Positions 1 to 7,233 of a stretch of DNA of 21,154 nucleotides are shown in pieces; the first letter of the stretch is position 1; each line of letters opens with the position of its first letter. The stretch lies in NCBI GenBank assembly GCA_016190205.1, contig JACPQZ010000052.1:1-21154 (forward strand), given 5' to 3'. Under the pieces are notes generated by a model. The model did not search any database and was not told where the DNA came from. It saw only the letters and a program-made list of their open reading frames with translations. Both the position numbers and the translations under genes were made by a program. The DNA comes from Candidatus Omnitrophota bacterium (GTDB taxonomy: Bacteria > Omnitrophota > JACPQZ01).

Positions 1-7
1 CGGCGGA

Positions 8-22
8 TCCGCCTCGGGCGGA
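8..22. repeat. Short GC-rich inverted repeat at window edge
   Basis: TCCGCC (8-13) and GGCGGA (17-22) are perfect 6-bp arms around a 3-base loop. The left arm also lies inside the palindrome GGCGGATCCGCC (2-13). There is no adjacent T-run on either strand to make it a convincing intrinsic terminator. It lies downstream of otsB, beside the heptad array. It may be part of a larger repeat cut by the window edge. Confidence 0.5.
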
Positions 23-28
23 AAATCC

Positions 29-224
29 GAACAATATCGAAATTCGAAATTAGAAATTCAATACCAGAGGTTCAACAATTCGGATTTTGGATTTCGAATT
101 TGTTCGTGCTTCGAATTTCATATTTCGAATTTTACAATCTGGTATCTGGTTACTGGTTTCTGGTTACTTGTATTGTTGTTGCGATCACCGATGACCGATC
201 ACCGATTCACGAATCACGAATCAC
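29..224. repeat. Degenerate heptad array downstream of otsB
   Basis: The DNA advances in 7-bp steps with a slowly changing motif. CGAAA-type units are at 38, 45 and 52. Units ending TTC are at 99, 106, 113 and 120. GGTNNCT units are at 141, 148, 155 and 162. GATCACC-type units are at 183, 190 and 197, passing to GAATCAC at 211 and 218. The last unit contains the otsB stop codon (221-223). The motif types and their order match the right half of the array at 2529-2892. The whole 220-bp gap before the window edge is essentially this array, and no gene is seen in it. Confidence 0.85.
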
Positions 225-1018
225 GCAACCCGAAGCCCTCTGATTTTTCTAAGGCACTCTAGAACCTCACGGGGTTCCTTGAGAAAATAAAGGGCCTGAC
301 TGTTGCCATTAGAGCTGCCCACTTTAACGGCTATGCCCCGCCCGGCGACCACGCGGAACGCGCCCTCGTCCGTGCGGTCATCCCCAAAATATATGGGGAT
401 CAGATTAAACCCCTGCCGGGCAGCTTCTTCGTGATACAGTTTGCTCACAAACGCGTCTTTGCCCCAATCAAACGGCGGATGGATTTCCCACACCTTCCTG
501 CCCTGCCGGATGACGCAATGCCCCATTTTGACCGCACGATCCACCAGCTTGTAGAATACCTTCTGTGCACGAGGAAGTTCTCGGGGCTCGGCGTTTCGGT
601 AATGGACGCTCACCGTAAGGCCCTTGTCTTCCACAATGACACCGCGGAAGGCGCTCATCCCGCGGCGCAGGCTTGCGGCGAGAGGCGCCATGCGCTTCCG
701 AAGAAGCCATGACTCCGGATGCACCCAGGAAGCCCGAGGCCCGTCCGCTTCCAGGCCGTGGTTACCAGAGTAAAGAATTCCCCCTACTCCCACACGATTT
801 TTGACATCGGCGACGCCACGCCCGCTCACGACACTCACCAGGATACCCGGCAGGGAAACAAGGGACGTTAGAACCTGCCGTCCTGCCTCTGAAAAGACGG
901 CGTCCCCGGGAGTTGCGACGATGGGCGTGAGGGTGCCGTCATAGTCAAGACAGAGAAGCAATTTTTGGGACTTGAGCCGCCCCGAAAACTGGGGCCAGGA
1001 GGACAAAAGATGTTGCAT
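221..1018 (-). CDS. otsB: Trehalose-6-phosphate phosphatase
   Basis: A HAD-superfamily phosphatase that removes phosphate from trehalose 6-phosphate, the second step of the OtsAB pathway, in the cytoplasm. The protein has 265 residues, normal for bacterial OtsB. The nucleophile motif LDYDGTLTP is near the N-terminus, with Asp25 as nucleophile and Asp27 as acid/base. SGR at 65-67 and GNHGLE at 85-90 are typical of the family, followed by a conserved-type lysine in DWGKD (about 187) and the Mg-binding GDDRTDE at 212-218. The ATG lies 3 bases after the otsA stop, so the two genes are almost certainly co-transcribed and translationally linked. The TGA stop lies inside the last heptad of the adjoining repeat array. 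Function is confident from motifs and context. Confidence 0.95.
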   Translation of the reverse strand: MQHLLSSWPQFSGRLKSQKLLLCLDYDGTLTPIVATPGDAVFSEAGRQVLTSLVSLPGILVSVVSGRGVADVKNRVGVGGILYSGNHGLEADGPRASWVHPESWLLRKRMAPLAASLRRGMSAFRGVIVEDKGLTVSVHYRNAEPRELPRAQKVFYKLVDRAVKMGHCVIRQGRKVWEIHPPFDWGKDAFVSKLYHEEAARQGFNLIPIYFGDDRTDEGAFRVVAGRGIAVKVGSSNGNSQALYFLKEPREVLECLRKIRGLRVA

Positions 1019-1021
1019 CGC

Positions 1022-2503
1022 TTACTGCTCTTGGAACTCTAGGCGCGCGAGCGCAGAAAGGACCTTGGCCGCCCAGCGGTAAATATTATTCTCCCGGATA
1101 ACCTTACGCATCCTTCCCATGCGCGTCCTCGTCTCCTCCGGATCCATACGCAGGGCCCGGTCCAGCGCCGCGGCAACCCCGTCCGAATCGTAAGGGTTCA
1201 CGATGAGGGCGTCTGTGAGCTCCCAGGCGGAGCCTGTAAACTGGGACAGCACGAGCACTCCCCCCTGATCCACGCGGGCCGCGCAGAACTCCTTCGCCAC
1301 CAGATTCATCCCGTCGTGAAGCGGGGTGATGAGACATGCCTGCGCAATGCGGTAGAGGGCGATGATCTCCTCATAATCCATGTAATCGCGGGTCAAGATG
1401 ACCGGAGACCACTCGGCCTCCGAATGCTTCCAATTGATGGCCTCTACAGCCGCATTGATTTCATCGTTCAGTTGTTTATAGCGCGGGATGTGAATCCGGC
1501 TCACCTGGCCCTGCTGCAAAAGAACAAACTTCTTTTTGTGCTCGGGATGGAGCTCGAGCAGCCTGTCCACCGCGCGAAGCTTATCCAGGATCCCTTTGGT
1601 GTAATCAATCCGGTCCACCCCCAATATGACGGCCATGCCGCCCACCCCGAAGCGCTCGATGAGGGCCTTCGAACGCGCGCGCGTCTCCTGCGAGGAGGCG
1701 ATGTCATGCGTGCGTTTGTAATCAATAGAAATGGGAAATGCCTTGATCTGCGTCTCATGCCCCTGGTAAGAAACCACGCCCCTCTCGCGGTCAATCCGGC
1801 TTTCGAGCTCCACGTCCACGGTGTCCAGCATGTTCGTCAGGTGATGGCGCGTATGAAATCCCAAAAGGTCCGTGGAGAGCAGGCCCTCAAGGACTTCGCG
1901 TTTCTGGGGGCAGATGCTGAAGACCTCCGGATTAGGCCAGGGGATGTGCCAAAAAAGGGCGGACATGATATTCGGCCGGTTGGCCTCCCTTAGAAATTTC
2001 GCCACCCGGGTCAGGTGATAATCCTGAAGCCACACAAAGGCGTTCCGGCCGCCCACCTCATCCAGGATAGCCTCTGCAAACTTGCGGTTGACTTCCTCGT
2101 ATCCCTCCCAGTCCTTACTCGAAAACTCGGGCCGCGTGTAGGCGACGTGACACAGGGGCCACAGCGCCCGGTTCGAATACCCATAGTAATAACAGTCCAT
2201 TTCCTGCTTGGAAAGCCAGATGCGCCTTAGGTCATAGCTCGGGGCCTCGGCCGGAACCCGCACCTTATTGTCTTTTCCCACCACCTGCCGGTCATATTTT
2301 TGATCGCCTACCGCGATCCAGGTCCCCTGTACAGCCTGCATGACAGGATCCAGGGCAGTCACGAGCCCCCCCGGCTGCCTCTGGCAGATGATCTTGCCAT
2401 CCTTCATGAAATGCCCGTACGGCTGGCGGCTCGAGACGATCACCAGGTGGTAATCGGCATATCTGGCGCGGATGGTTTCAATGAGAGATTCTTTGGTCCA
2501 CAT
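1022..2503 (-). CDS. otsA: Trehalose-6-phosphate synthase (GT20)
   Basis: Transfers glucose from UDP- or ADP-glucose to glucose 6-phosphate to give trehalose 6-phosphate, which OtsB then dephosphorylates to the osmoprotectant trehalose. From the ATG at 2503 the protein has 493 residues, close to the usual GT20 length. Seen: QPGGLVTAL at 43-51, WLQDYHL at 158-164, FWHIPWP at 184-190, LGFHTRHH at 214-221, GVDRIDYTKG at 295-304 with the Arg and Lys expected to bind donor phosphate, and a C-terminal TGSAWEL. The frame stays open to 2671, but those 56 extra residues are translated intergenic repeat, rich in Arg, Tyr and Val and unlike the family, so they are rejected. The start MWTKESL has only a weak AGGG upstream. 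First gene of the otsA-otsB pair. Confidence 0.95.
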   Translation of the reverse strand: MWTKESLIETIRARYADYHLVIVSSRQPYGHFMKDGKIICQRQPGGLVTALDPVMQAVQGTWIAVGDQKYDRQVVGKDNKVRVPAEAPSYDLRRIWLSKQEMDCYYYGYSNRALWPLCHVAYTRPEFSSKDWEGYEEVNRKFAEAILDEVGGRNAFVWLQDYHLTRVAKFLREANRPNIMSALFWHIPWPNPEVFSICPQKREVLEGLLSTDLLGFHTRHHLTNMLDTVDVELESRIDRERGVVSYQGHETQIKAFPISIDYKRTHDIASSQETRARSKALIERFGVGGMAVILGVDRIDYTKGILDKLRAVDRLLELHPEHKKKFVLLQQGQVSRIHIPRYKQLNDEINAAVEAINWKHSEAEWSPVILTRDYMDYEEIIALYRIAQACLITPLHDGMNLVAKEFCAARVDQGGVLVLSQFTGSAWELTDALIVNPYDSDGVAAALDRALRMDPEETRTRMGRMRKVIRENNIYRWAAKVLSALARLEFQEQ

Positions 2504-2528
2504 TTTAAGCCCTAAGCGTGCGCGGAGC

Positions 2529-2892
2529 GTGATACGTGAATCGTGATTCGTGATTCGTGAAACGTAGTTGACGACTTGAGTAACCAGAAACCAGTAACCA
2601 GATACCAGAAGATTCCAGAAACCAGATACCAGAGTAAAACGATAAAATTCGAAATACGAAACGCGAAGCACGAATCCATTCGAACTTCCGGCTTTCGGCT
2701 GTTAGCTTTGAGCAGATGGCTGAAGGCTGACAGCCGATAGCCTCTTTGTTTAGAACTTGTTTTGAATTTTGATCTTGTTCGGATTCTCCTTCTTTCTGGA
2801 AACTGGTATCTGGTATCATCTGGTTACTGGTAACTGGTATCTGGTTTCTTTTTTTCACGATCCACGGTTCACGAACCACGATTCACGAACCT
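2529..2892. repeat. 364-bp heptad array with inverted block order
   Basis: This fills almost all of the 395-bp gap between apt and otsA. Blocks each step by exactly 7 bp: GTGATTC-type (2529-2563), CCAG-type (2584-2633, with one 10-bp step), CGAA-type (2650, 2657, 2664, 2671), and GGCT/AGCC-type (2690 to 2739, eight units). Then come the reverse-complement forms of the earlier blocks: TTTTGAA-type (about 2760-2780), CTGG-type (2797-2841, with one 9-bp step) and CACGA/CACGG-type (2856 to 2884, five units). The order is therefore B-A-C-D-C'-A'-B', and the whole gap could fold on itself imperfectly. No coding gene is supported inside. Open frames here are short and low-complexity. Confidence 0.9.
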
Positions 2893-2898
2893 GTCTAT

Positions 2899-3432
2899 TC
2901 AGTAAGTAATAAGCGAGGTCACCGGGTAGTCTTTAAGCCGTTTCCGGCCGTTCAGGAAAGTGAGTTCGATGAGGAAGGTGCAGCCCACGATTTCTCCGCC
3001 GAGCCGCCGGATGAGTTTAATAACCGCATCGCAAGTACCCCCCGTTGCCAGAAGGTCATCCACCAGGAGCACCCGTTCTCCCTTCACAATGGCATCCTGG
3101 TGAATTTCCAGCTGATCCACGCCGTACTCAAGCTCATAAGACTCTTTGATACGGGTGTGCGGGAGTTTCCCCTTTTTACGAACCGGGATAAAACCTGCTT
3201 CCAGACGGGCCGCGATCGCCGCTCCAAAGATAAACCCCCGGGCCTCAACCGCCACCACCTTGTGAACGTGGGAAGCCGTATAGGGCCTGGACAATAGCCC
3301 CACCGCGTCATTGAAAAGCCTGCCGTCGGACAAAAGTGGCGTAATGTCCTTAAAAATGACGCCCTTTTTGGGAAAATCAGGAACATCCCGGATGGCGCTC
3401 TTGAGTTCTTGAACAGGAGTCAACGTCTGCAT
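2899..3432 (-). CDS. apt: Adenine phosphoribosyltransferase
   Basis: Salvages adenine by joining it to PRPP to give AMP and pyrophosphate in the cytoplasm. From the ATG at 3432 the protein has 177 residues, typical of bacterial APRT. It shows the N-terminal FPKKGVIFKDITPLL segment, VEARGFIFGAAIA, RKKGKLP, and the PRPP-binding motif VLLVDDLLATGGT near residue 125. The frame continues to 3546, but that extension runs through the 3' end of the sigma-factor gene and resembles no APRT, so MQTLTPVQEL is taken as the start. The start lies 7 bases after the sigma-factor stop, with a GGGGGAG Shine-Dalgarno-like stretch overlapping that gene's end, which indicates co-transcription. Confidence 0.95.
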   Translation of the reverse strand: MQTLTPVQELKSAIRDVPDFPKKGVIFKDITPLLSDGRLFNDAVGLLSRPYTASHVHKVVAVEARGFIFGAAIAARLEAGFIPVRKKGKLPHTRIKESYELEYGVDQLEIHQDAIVKGERVLLVDDLLATGGTCDAVIKLIRRLGGEIVGCTFLIELTFLNGRKRLKDYPVTSLITY

Positions 3433-3439
3433 GCCCCCC

Positions 3440-4390
3440 CTACTCCCCCGCGTGTTCGGTGGTTTCTTCATCCAGCGCCACAAAGAGACGCAGCTTGCGA
3501 ATGGCTGCCGACTCGATCTGCCGCACCCTTTCGCGCGTAAGCCCAAAACGCTTCGCCGTCTCTTCCAGGGTCAGGTTGTGGCCGTCCTTCAAGCCAAAGT
3601 GGAGCTCCAGGATCTGCCGCTCGCGCGCATCCAAAAGCGACAACAGCTCATCCACGCGCTCGCCCTTCAGGATTTCTTCAATGGCCTCTGCAGGAGAAGA
3701 CGCCGCCTGGTCTTCAATGAGGTCCAGAAGCTGGCCGCTTCCGTCCATACTTAAGGGGGCGTCGAGGGAGCTCGGACGGGACGCCATCTCCGAAATCTCC
3801 TTGACCTTGTCGACCCCGAGGTCCATGGCCTTGGCAACTTCCTTCGGGGTGGGTCTCCTGCCCAGCTTTTGAGAGAGGTGCTCGGTAATCTTTTTCCACT
3901 TCGTGATGGTCTCGGACATGTACACCGGGATGCGGATGGTCTTCCCCTGGTTGGAAAGCGCGCGAATAATCGCCTGCCGGATCCACCAGCTCGCGTATGT
4001 GCTGAAGCGATAGCCCCGCTTGTAGTTATACCGCTGAACAGCCTTCATAAGCCCCAAGTTGCCCTCTTCCACGAGGTCCTCCAGAGGAAGCCCCAGGTGC
4101 GTGTAGCGCTTCGCGATGGAAATGACGAGCCTCAAATTGGAGCGGATCATCTTGCGACGGGCCTCGCTGTCGCCTTCCGCCACGCGCTTGGCAAGCCGCC
4201 TTTCCTCATCCGCCGTAAGGAGCGGGATGGTTTCGATGTCCTTGAGATAAAGGCGCATGGGGTCCAGGTCCCGCGTCTTCGACTCGTAGTCCACGGCAGA
4301 AGACGCGCGAGACCTCCCCCGCGCCTTGGGAGACATCCAGCGTTTCTTTTTCTCGGCCAGGTCCTTTTTCTGTGATGGCTTGGGATTCAT
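3440..4390 (-). CDS. RNA polymerase sigma-70 factor, RpoD/RpoS-like
   Basis: A sigma factor that directs RNA polymerase to -10/-35 promoters. From the ATG at 4390 it has 316 residues. Region 1.2 starts at DPMRLYLKDIE (about 43). Region 2 carries NLRLVISIAKRY, LEDLVEEGNLGLMKAV and the melting/-10 segment GYRFSTYASWWIRQAI. Region 3 includes IRIPVYM. Region 4.2 has the helix-turn-helix LEETAKRFGLTRERVRQIE. It lacks the long region 1.1 and the large non-conserved insert of many primary sigmas, so it may be a compact primary or a group-2 sigma; the sequence alone does not decide. A GTG at 4429 would add 13 residues encoded by repeat DNA, whereas 4390 has AGGA six bases upstream. First gene of a pair with apt. 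Confidence 0.93.
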   Translation of the reverse strand: MNPKPSQKKDLAEKKKRWMSPKARGRSRASSAVDYESKTRDLDPMRLYLKDIETIPLLTADEERRLAKRVAEGDSEARRKMIRSNLRLVISIAKRYTHLGLPLEDLVEEGNLGLMKAVQRYNYKRGYRFSTYASWWIRQAIIRALSNQGKTIRIPVYMSETITKWKKITEHLSQKLGRRPTPKEVAKAMDLGVDKVKEISEMASRPSSLDAPLSMDGSGQLLDLIEDQAASSPAEAIEEILKGERVDELLSLLDARERQILELHFGLKDGHNLTLEETAKRFGLTRERVRQIESAAIRKLRLFVALDEETTEHAGE

Positions 4391-4396
4391 TAGTAA

Positions 4397-4400
4397 TCCT
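4397..4400 (-). promoter_or_regulatory. Ribosome binding site fixing the sigma-factor start
   Basis: AGGA on the minus strand lies six bases before the ATG at 4390. The alternative GTG at 4429 lies inside heptad-array sequence and has no such site. Confidence 0.6.
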
Positions 4401-4414
4401 GGTTTTTCATTTTG

Positions 4415-4526
4415 CGATCCACGATCCACGACTCTTGTATGAACTGCGCTTGTCGTGAGTGATGCGTGATATGTGGTGAGACAATCTCATCACTCTCATC
4501 ACTCATCACTCAACGCTCACGACAGA
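4415..4526. repeat. Heptad array and hairpin between ppdK and sigma gene
   Basis: CGATCCA units are at 4415 and 4422. GTGA/GTGG-type units step by 7 at 4459, 4466 and 4473. Their complement CTCA recurs at 4486, 4495, 4502, 4509 and 4516, mostly at 7-bp steps. TGTCGTGAG (4451-4459) pairs perfectly with CTCACGACA (4516-4524), so the two halves could form a 74-base stem-loop. It ends four bases before the ppdK stop codon and reaches close to the sigma-factor ribosome site. It could act as a terminator or attenuator, but no U-tract is visible. Confidence 0.8.
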
Positions 4527-4530
4527 CCAT

Positions 4531-7230
4531 TCACCTATCCTTGCCAACAGCCTGCGCCGCCGCAAGACGCGCGATGGGGACGCGGTAGGGCGAACAACTC
4601 ACGTAATCCAACCCCGCCCGGTGGCAGAACTCAACGGACTTAGGATCCCCTCCATGCTCCCCGCAAATCCCGACACTCAAGTCCGGCCGCCGCTTTCGGC
4701 CCTCGCGTACCGCAAGCTCAACGAGCTGGCCCACGCCGATCGTATCGAGACTCATAAAGGGGTCGGTCGCCAAAATCCCTGCATCCAGGTAAAAGGGCAG
4801 GAACTGGCCGATGTCGTCCCGCGAGAACCCGAACACAAGCTGTGTGAGGTCATTGGTGCCAAAGCTGAAAAAGTCGGCCGCCGCAGCAATCTCACCCGCC
4901 GTAAGGGCCGCGCGCGGGACTTCAATCATGGTGCCCACCTTAAACTTGATCTTGACTCTTTTCGCTTCGAGAATCTCCTGCGTGAGACGGCTGATCATGT
5001 CGCGGATGCGCGTATATTCATTCACATGGCCTACGAGGGGCACCATGATCTCGGGACGGGCGTCTACCCCTGCGCGGGCGAGCTCACACGCAGCCTCGAT
5101 GATCGCCCGCACCTGCATCGCGTATATTTCAGGGTACGTGATCCCGAGACGGCAGCCGCGATGACCCAGCATGGGATTAACTTCATGCAGGCGTTTGACC
5201 ATGGACTCGATTTTGGATCTCGGCACCTGCATGGACCGGGCCACGGAGTGCACCTCTTCCTCGCTTCTGGGGAGAAACTCGTGGAGAGGAGGATCCAGGA
5301 GACGGATTGTGACCGGAAGGCCCTCCATCACCTCCAGGATGCCCTTGAAATCGCTTCTTTGCATGGGCATGAGCTTATCCAACACACGGGTTCGCTGACC
5401 GGTTTCATCCGACAAAATCATCTGGCGCATGAAAGGCAGGCGGTCCTCGTTAAAAAACATGTGCTCCGTCCGGCAGAGCCCTATTCCCTCGGCGCCGAAC
5501 TCCCGCGCGAGTTTGGCATCGTGCGGTGTGTCCGCATTCGCCCGCACCCTCAAACGGCGCGCGCTGTCAGCCCAGGAGAGAAGCTTCTTGATATGGCTGC
5601 CCAGCTTGGGTTCGATGAGAGGGGCCTGGCCATCTATCACTTCCCCCGTGGAACCATTCAGGGTGATGGGATCTCCTTCCTTTAACTGGAGGTCTTTACC
5701 GGGCACGACCACCGTCATGGTACCGGTCTTTTCGTCGATGACGAGGTCCGAGCAGCCGGCTACACAGCACTTGCCCATACCGCGCGCCACCACTGCGGCG
5801 TGAGAGGTCATCCCGCCGCGCGCCGTCAAAATGCCCTCCGCCACGGCCATGCCCCCGATGTCCTCGGGACTCGTCTCCTGACGGACTAAAATCACTTTCT
5901 GACCGGTCTCGACGAGCTCCTCGGCGCGATCGGCCGTAAAGACGATCTGACCCACGGCAGCCCCCGGCGAGGCCGGGAGACCCTTGGCCAGCACCTTAAC
6001 TTTTGCACCGGGATCGATCATGCGATGCAAGAGCTGATCCAGCTGTCCGGCATCCACCCGCGCCAGGGCCGCCTGGCGGTTTAAGAGACCCTCCTCCTCC
6101 ATTTCCACGGCAATGCGTACAGCGCTCTGCGCTGTGCGCTTTCCGGAGCGGGTCTGAAGAATGAAGAGCCGGCCGGACTCGATGGTAAACTCGATATCCT
6201 GCATATCTTTGTAGTGGCGCTCGAGCTTTTTATAAAGCGAGACGAGCTGGGCATAGGCCTTGGGCTGTTCCTTCTTCAAGGATTCGATCGGCTGGGGAGT
6301 TCGTATCCCAGCGACAACGTCCTCCCCCTGGGCGTTGGCCAAATATTCTCCGTAGAAACGGTTTTCACCTGTGGAGGGATTCCGGGTAAAAGCAACTCCC
6401 GTACCGCTGTCGGAGCCCATATTTCCGAAGACCATGGCCTGGGTGTTGACCGCAGTGCCAAGCGCATGGCTGATCCTGTGGATATTCCGGTACTTGATGG
6501 CCCGCTCGTTGTGCCAAGAGCCAAAGACAGCATGAAACGCGAGCCTAAGCTGCTCTCGGGGATCTTCCGGAAATGGCTGTGCCGCATGCCGCGCGATAAT
6601 CTTCTTAAACGTTCTGACGAGCTCTTTGAGATCTTCGACGACAAGCCCCGTATCCTGCGTCACGCCGCGCTTCTTACGGGCGCCCTCGAGCGCCTCTTCG
6701 AAATGGGCGCGCTCCACCTTGAGCACCACATCGCCGAACATCTGCAAGAGCCTGCGATAGGCGTCGTAGGCAAAGCGTTCGTTCCGGCTCCGCTGGGCCA
6801 ATCCCTTCACCGTCACGTCATTGAGTCCCAGGTTGAGTATCGTGTCCATCATCCCGGGCATGGACACCGGGGCCCCGGAGCGCACGGACACGAGGAGGGG
6901 ATTGCGCGGATCGCCAAACTTCTTCCCCATCACCTGTTCCAGACGGGCCAGGTGCGCTTGAACCTCTTCATCCAGACCGCCGGGAAAACGGTTCTTGTTC
7001 TCATAGTAGAGGGCGCACACTTGGGTGGTAATGGTAAAACCGGGCGGGACCGGTACACTTAAGTTGGTCATCTCCGCCAGGTTGGCCCCCTTGCCGCCCA
7101 GGAGGTCCTTCATGCCGCGGTTCCCCTCGGCCTTTCCCTCCCCGAAGAAGTAGACATATTGGGTCCCCACTGACCCACGGCGGTTAAGGGCGCGCCCGCG
7201 CTCTTTACGACCCTTCACGGTGATAGTCAC
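4531..7230 (-). CDS. ppdK: Pyruvate, phosphate dikinase
   Basis: Interconverts pyruvate, ATP and phosphate with phosphoenolpyruvate, AMP and pyrophosphate, at the pyruvate/PEP node. The protein has 899 residues, about 25 more than the common bacterial length; the excess is a basic N-terminal stretch before YVYFFGEGKAEG. The nucleotide-binding domain shows LGGKGANLAEM (44-54) and RSGAPVSMPGMMDT (117-130). The swivelling phosphohistidine domain shows GGMTSHAAVVARGMGKCC with His477. The PEP-binding barrel shows GLCRTEHMFF and GICGEHGGDP, with catalytic Cys at about 856. The GTG start lies 3 bases after the glyS stop with a GAGGGGG stretch upstream, so it follows glyQ-glyS in one operon. An internal start nearer YVYFFGEG is possible, but no better-placed ribosome site was seen. 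Confidence 0.96.
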   Translation of the reverse strand: MTITVKGRKERGRALNRRGSVGTQYVYFFGEGKAEGNRGMKDLLGGKGANLAEMTNLSVPVPPGFTITTQVCALYYENKNRFPGGLDEEVQAHLARLEQVMGKKFGDPRNPLLVSVRSGAPVSMPGMMDTILNLGLNDVTVKGLAQRSRNERFAYDAYRRLLQMFGDVVLKVERAHFEEALEGARKKRGVTQDTGLVVEDLKELVRTFKKIIARHAAQPFPEDPREQLRLAFHAVFGSWHNERAIKYRNIHRISHALGTAVNTQAMVFGNMGSDSGTGVAFTRNPSTGENRFYGEYLANAQGEDVVAGIRTPQPIESLKKEQPKAYAQLVSLYKKLERHYKDMQDIEFTIESGRLFILQTRSGKRTAQSAVRIAVEMEEEGLLNRQAALARVDAGQLDQLLHRMIDPGAKVKVLAKGLPASPGAAVGQIVFTADRAEELVETGQKVILVRQETSPEDIGGMAVAEGILTARGGMTSHAAVVARGMGKCCVAGCSDLVIDEKTGTMTVVVPGKDLQLKEGDPITLNGSTGEVIDGQAPLIEPKLGSHIKKLLSWADSARRLRVRANADTPHDAKLAREFGAEGIGLCRTEHMFFNEDRLPFMRQMILSDETGQRTRVLDKLMPMQRSDFKGILEVMEGLPVTIRLLDPPLHEFLPRSEEEVHSVARSMQVPRSKIESMVKRLHEVNPMLGHRGCRLGITYPEIYAMQVRAIIEAACELARAGVDARPEIMVPLVGHVNEYTRIRDMISRLTQEILEAKRVKIKFKVGTMIEVPRAALTAGEIAAAADFFSFGTNDLTQLVFGFSRDDIGQFLPFYLDAGILATDPFMSLDTIGVGQLVELAVREGRKRRPDLSVGICGEHGGDPKSVEFCHRAGLDYVSCSPYRVPIARLAAAQAVGKDR

Positions 7231-7233
7231 CCT

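Noticed and set aside
2505-2879. 124-residue minus-strand open frame between apt and otsA
   Set aside because: It is made entirely of heptad-array translation (repeated Val-Thr-Ser-Asn-Gln and Arg-Phe-Thr patterns), has no domain, and overlaps the otsA start.
2529-2892. CRISPR array
   Set aside because: The units are 7 bp with no spacers of 25-40 bp and no cas genes nearby; the repeats are degenerate and arranged as inverted blocks.
3433-3546. N-terminal extension of apt
   Set aside because: It overlaps the sigma-factor 3' end in another frame and has no resemblance to APRT; a better start with a ribosome site is at 3432.
4621-5685. 354-residue plus-strand open frame
   Set aside because: It lies antisense within ppdK, whose frame has complete PPDK motifs; long antisense frames are expected in GC-rich DNA. 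The same applies to the plus-strand frame at 6214-7062.
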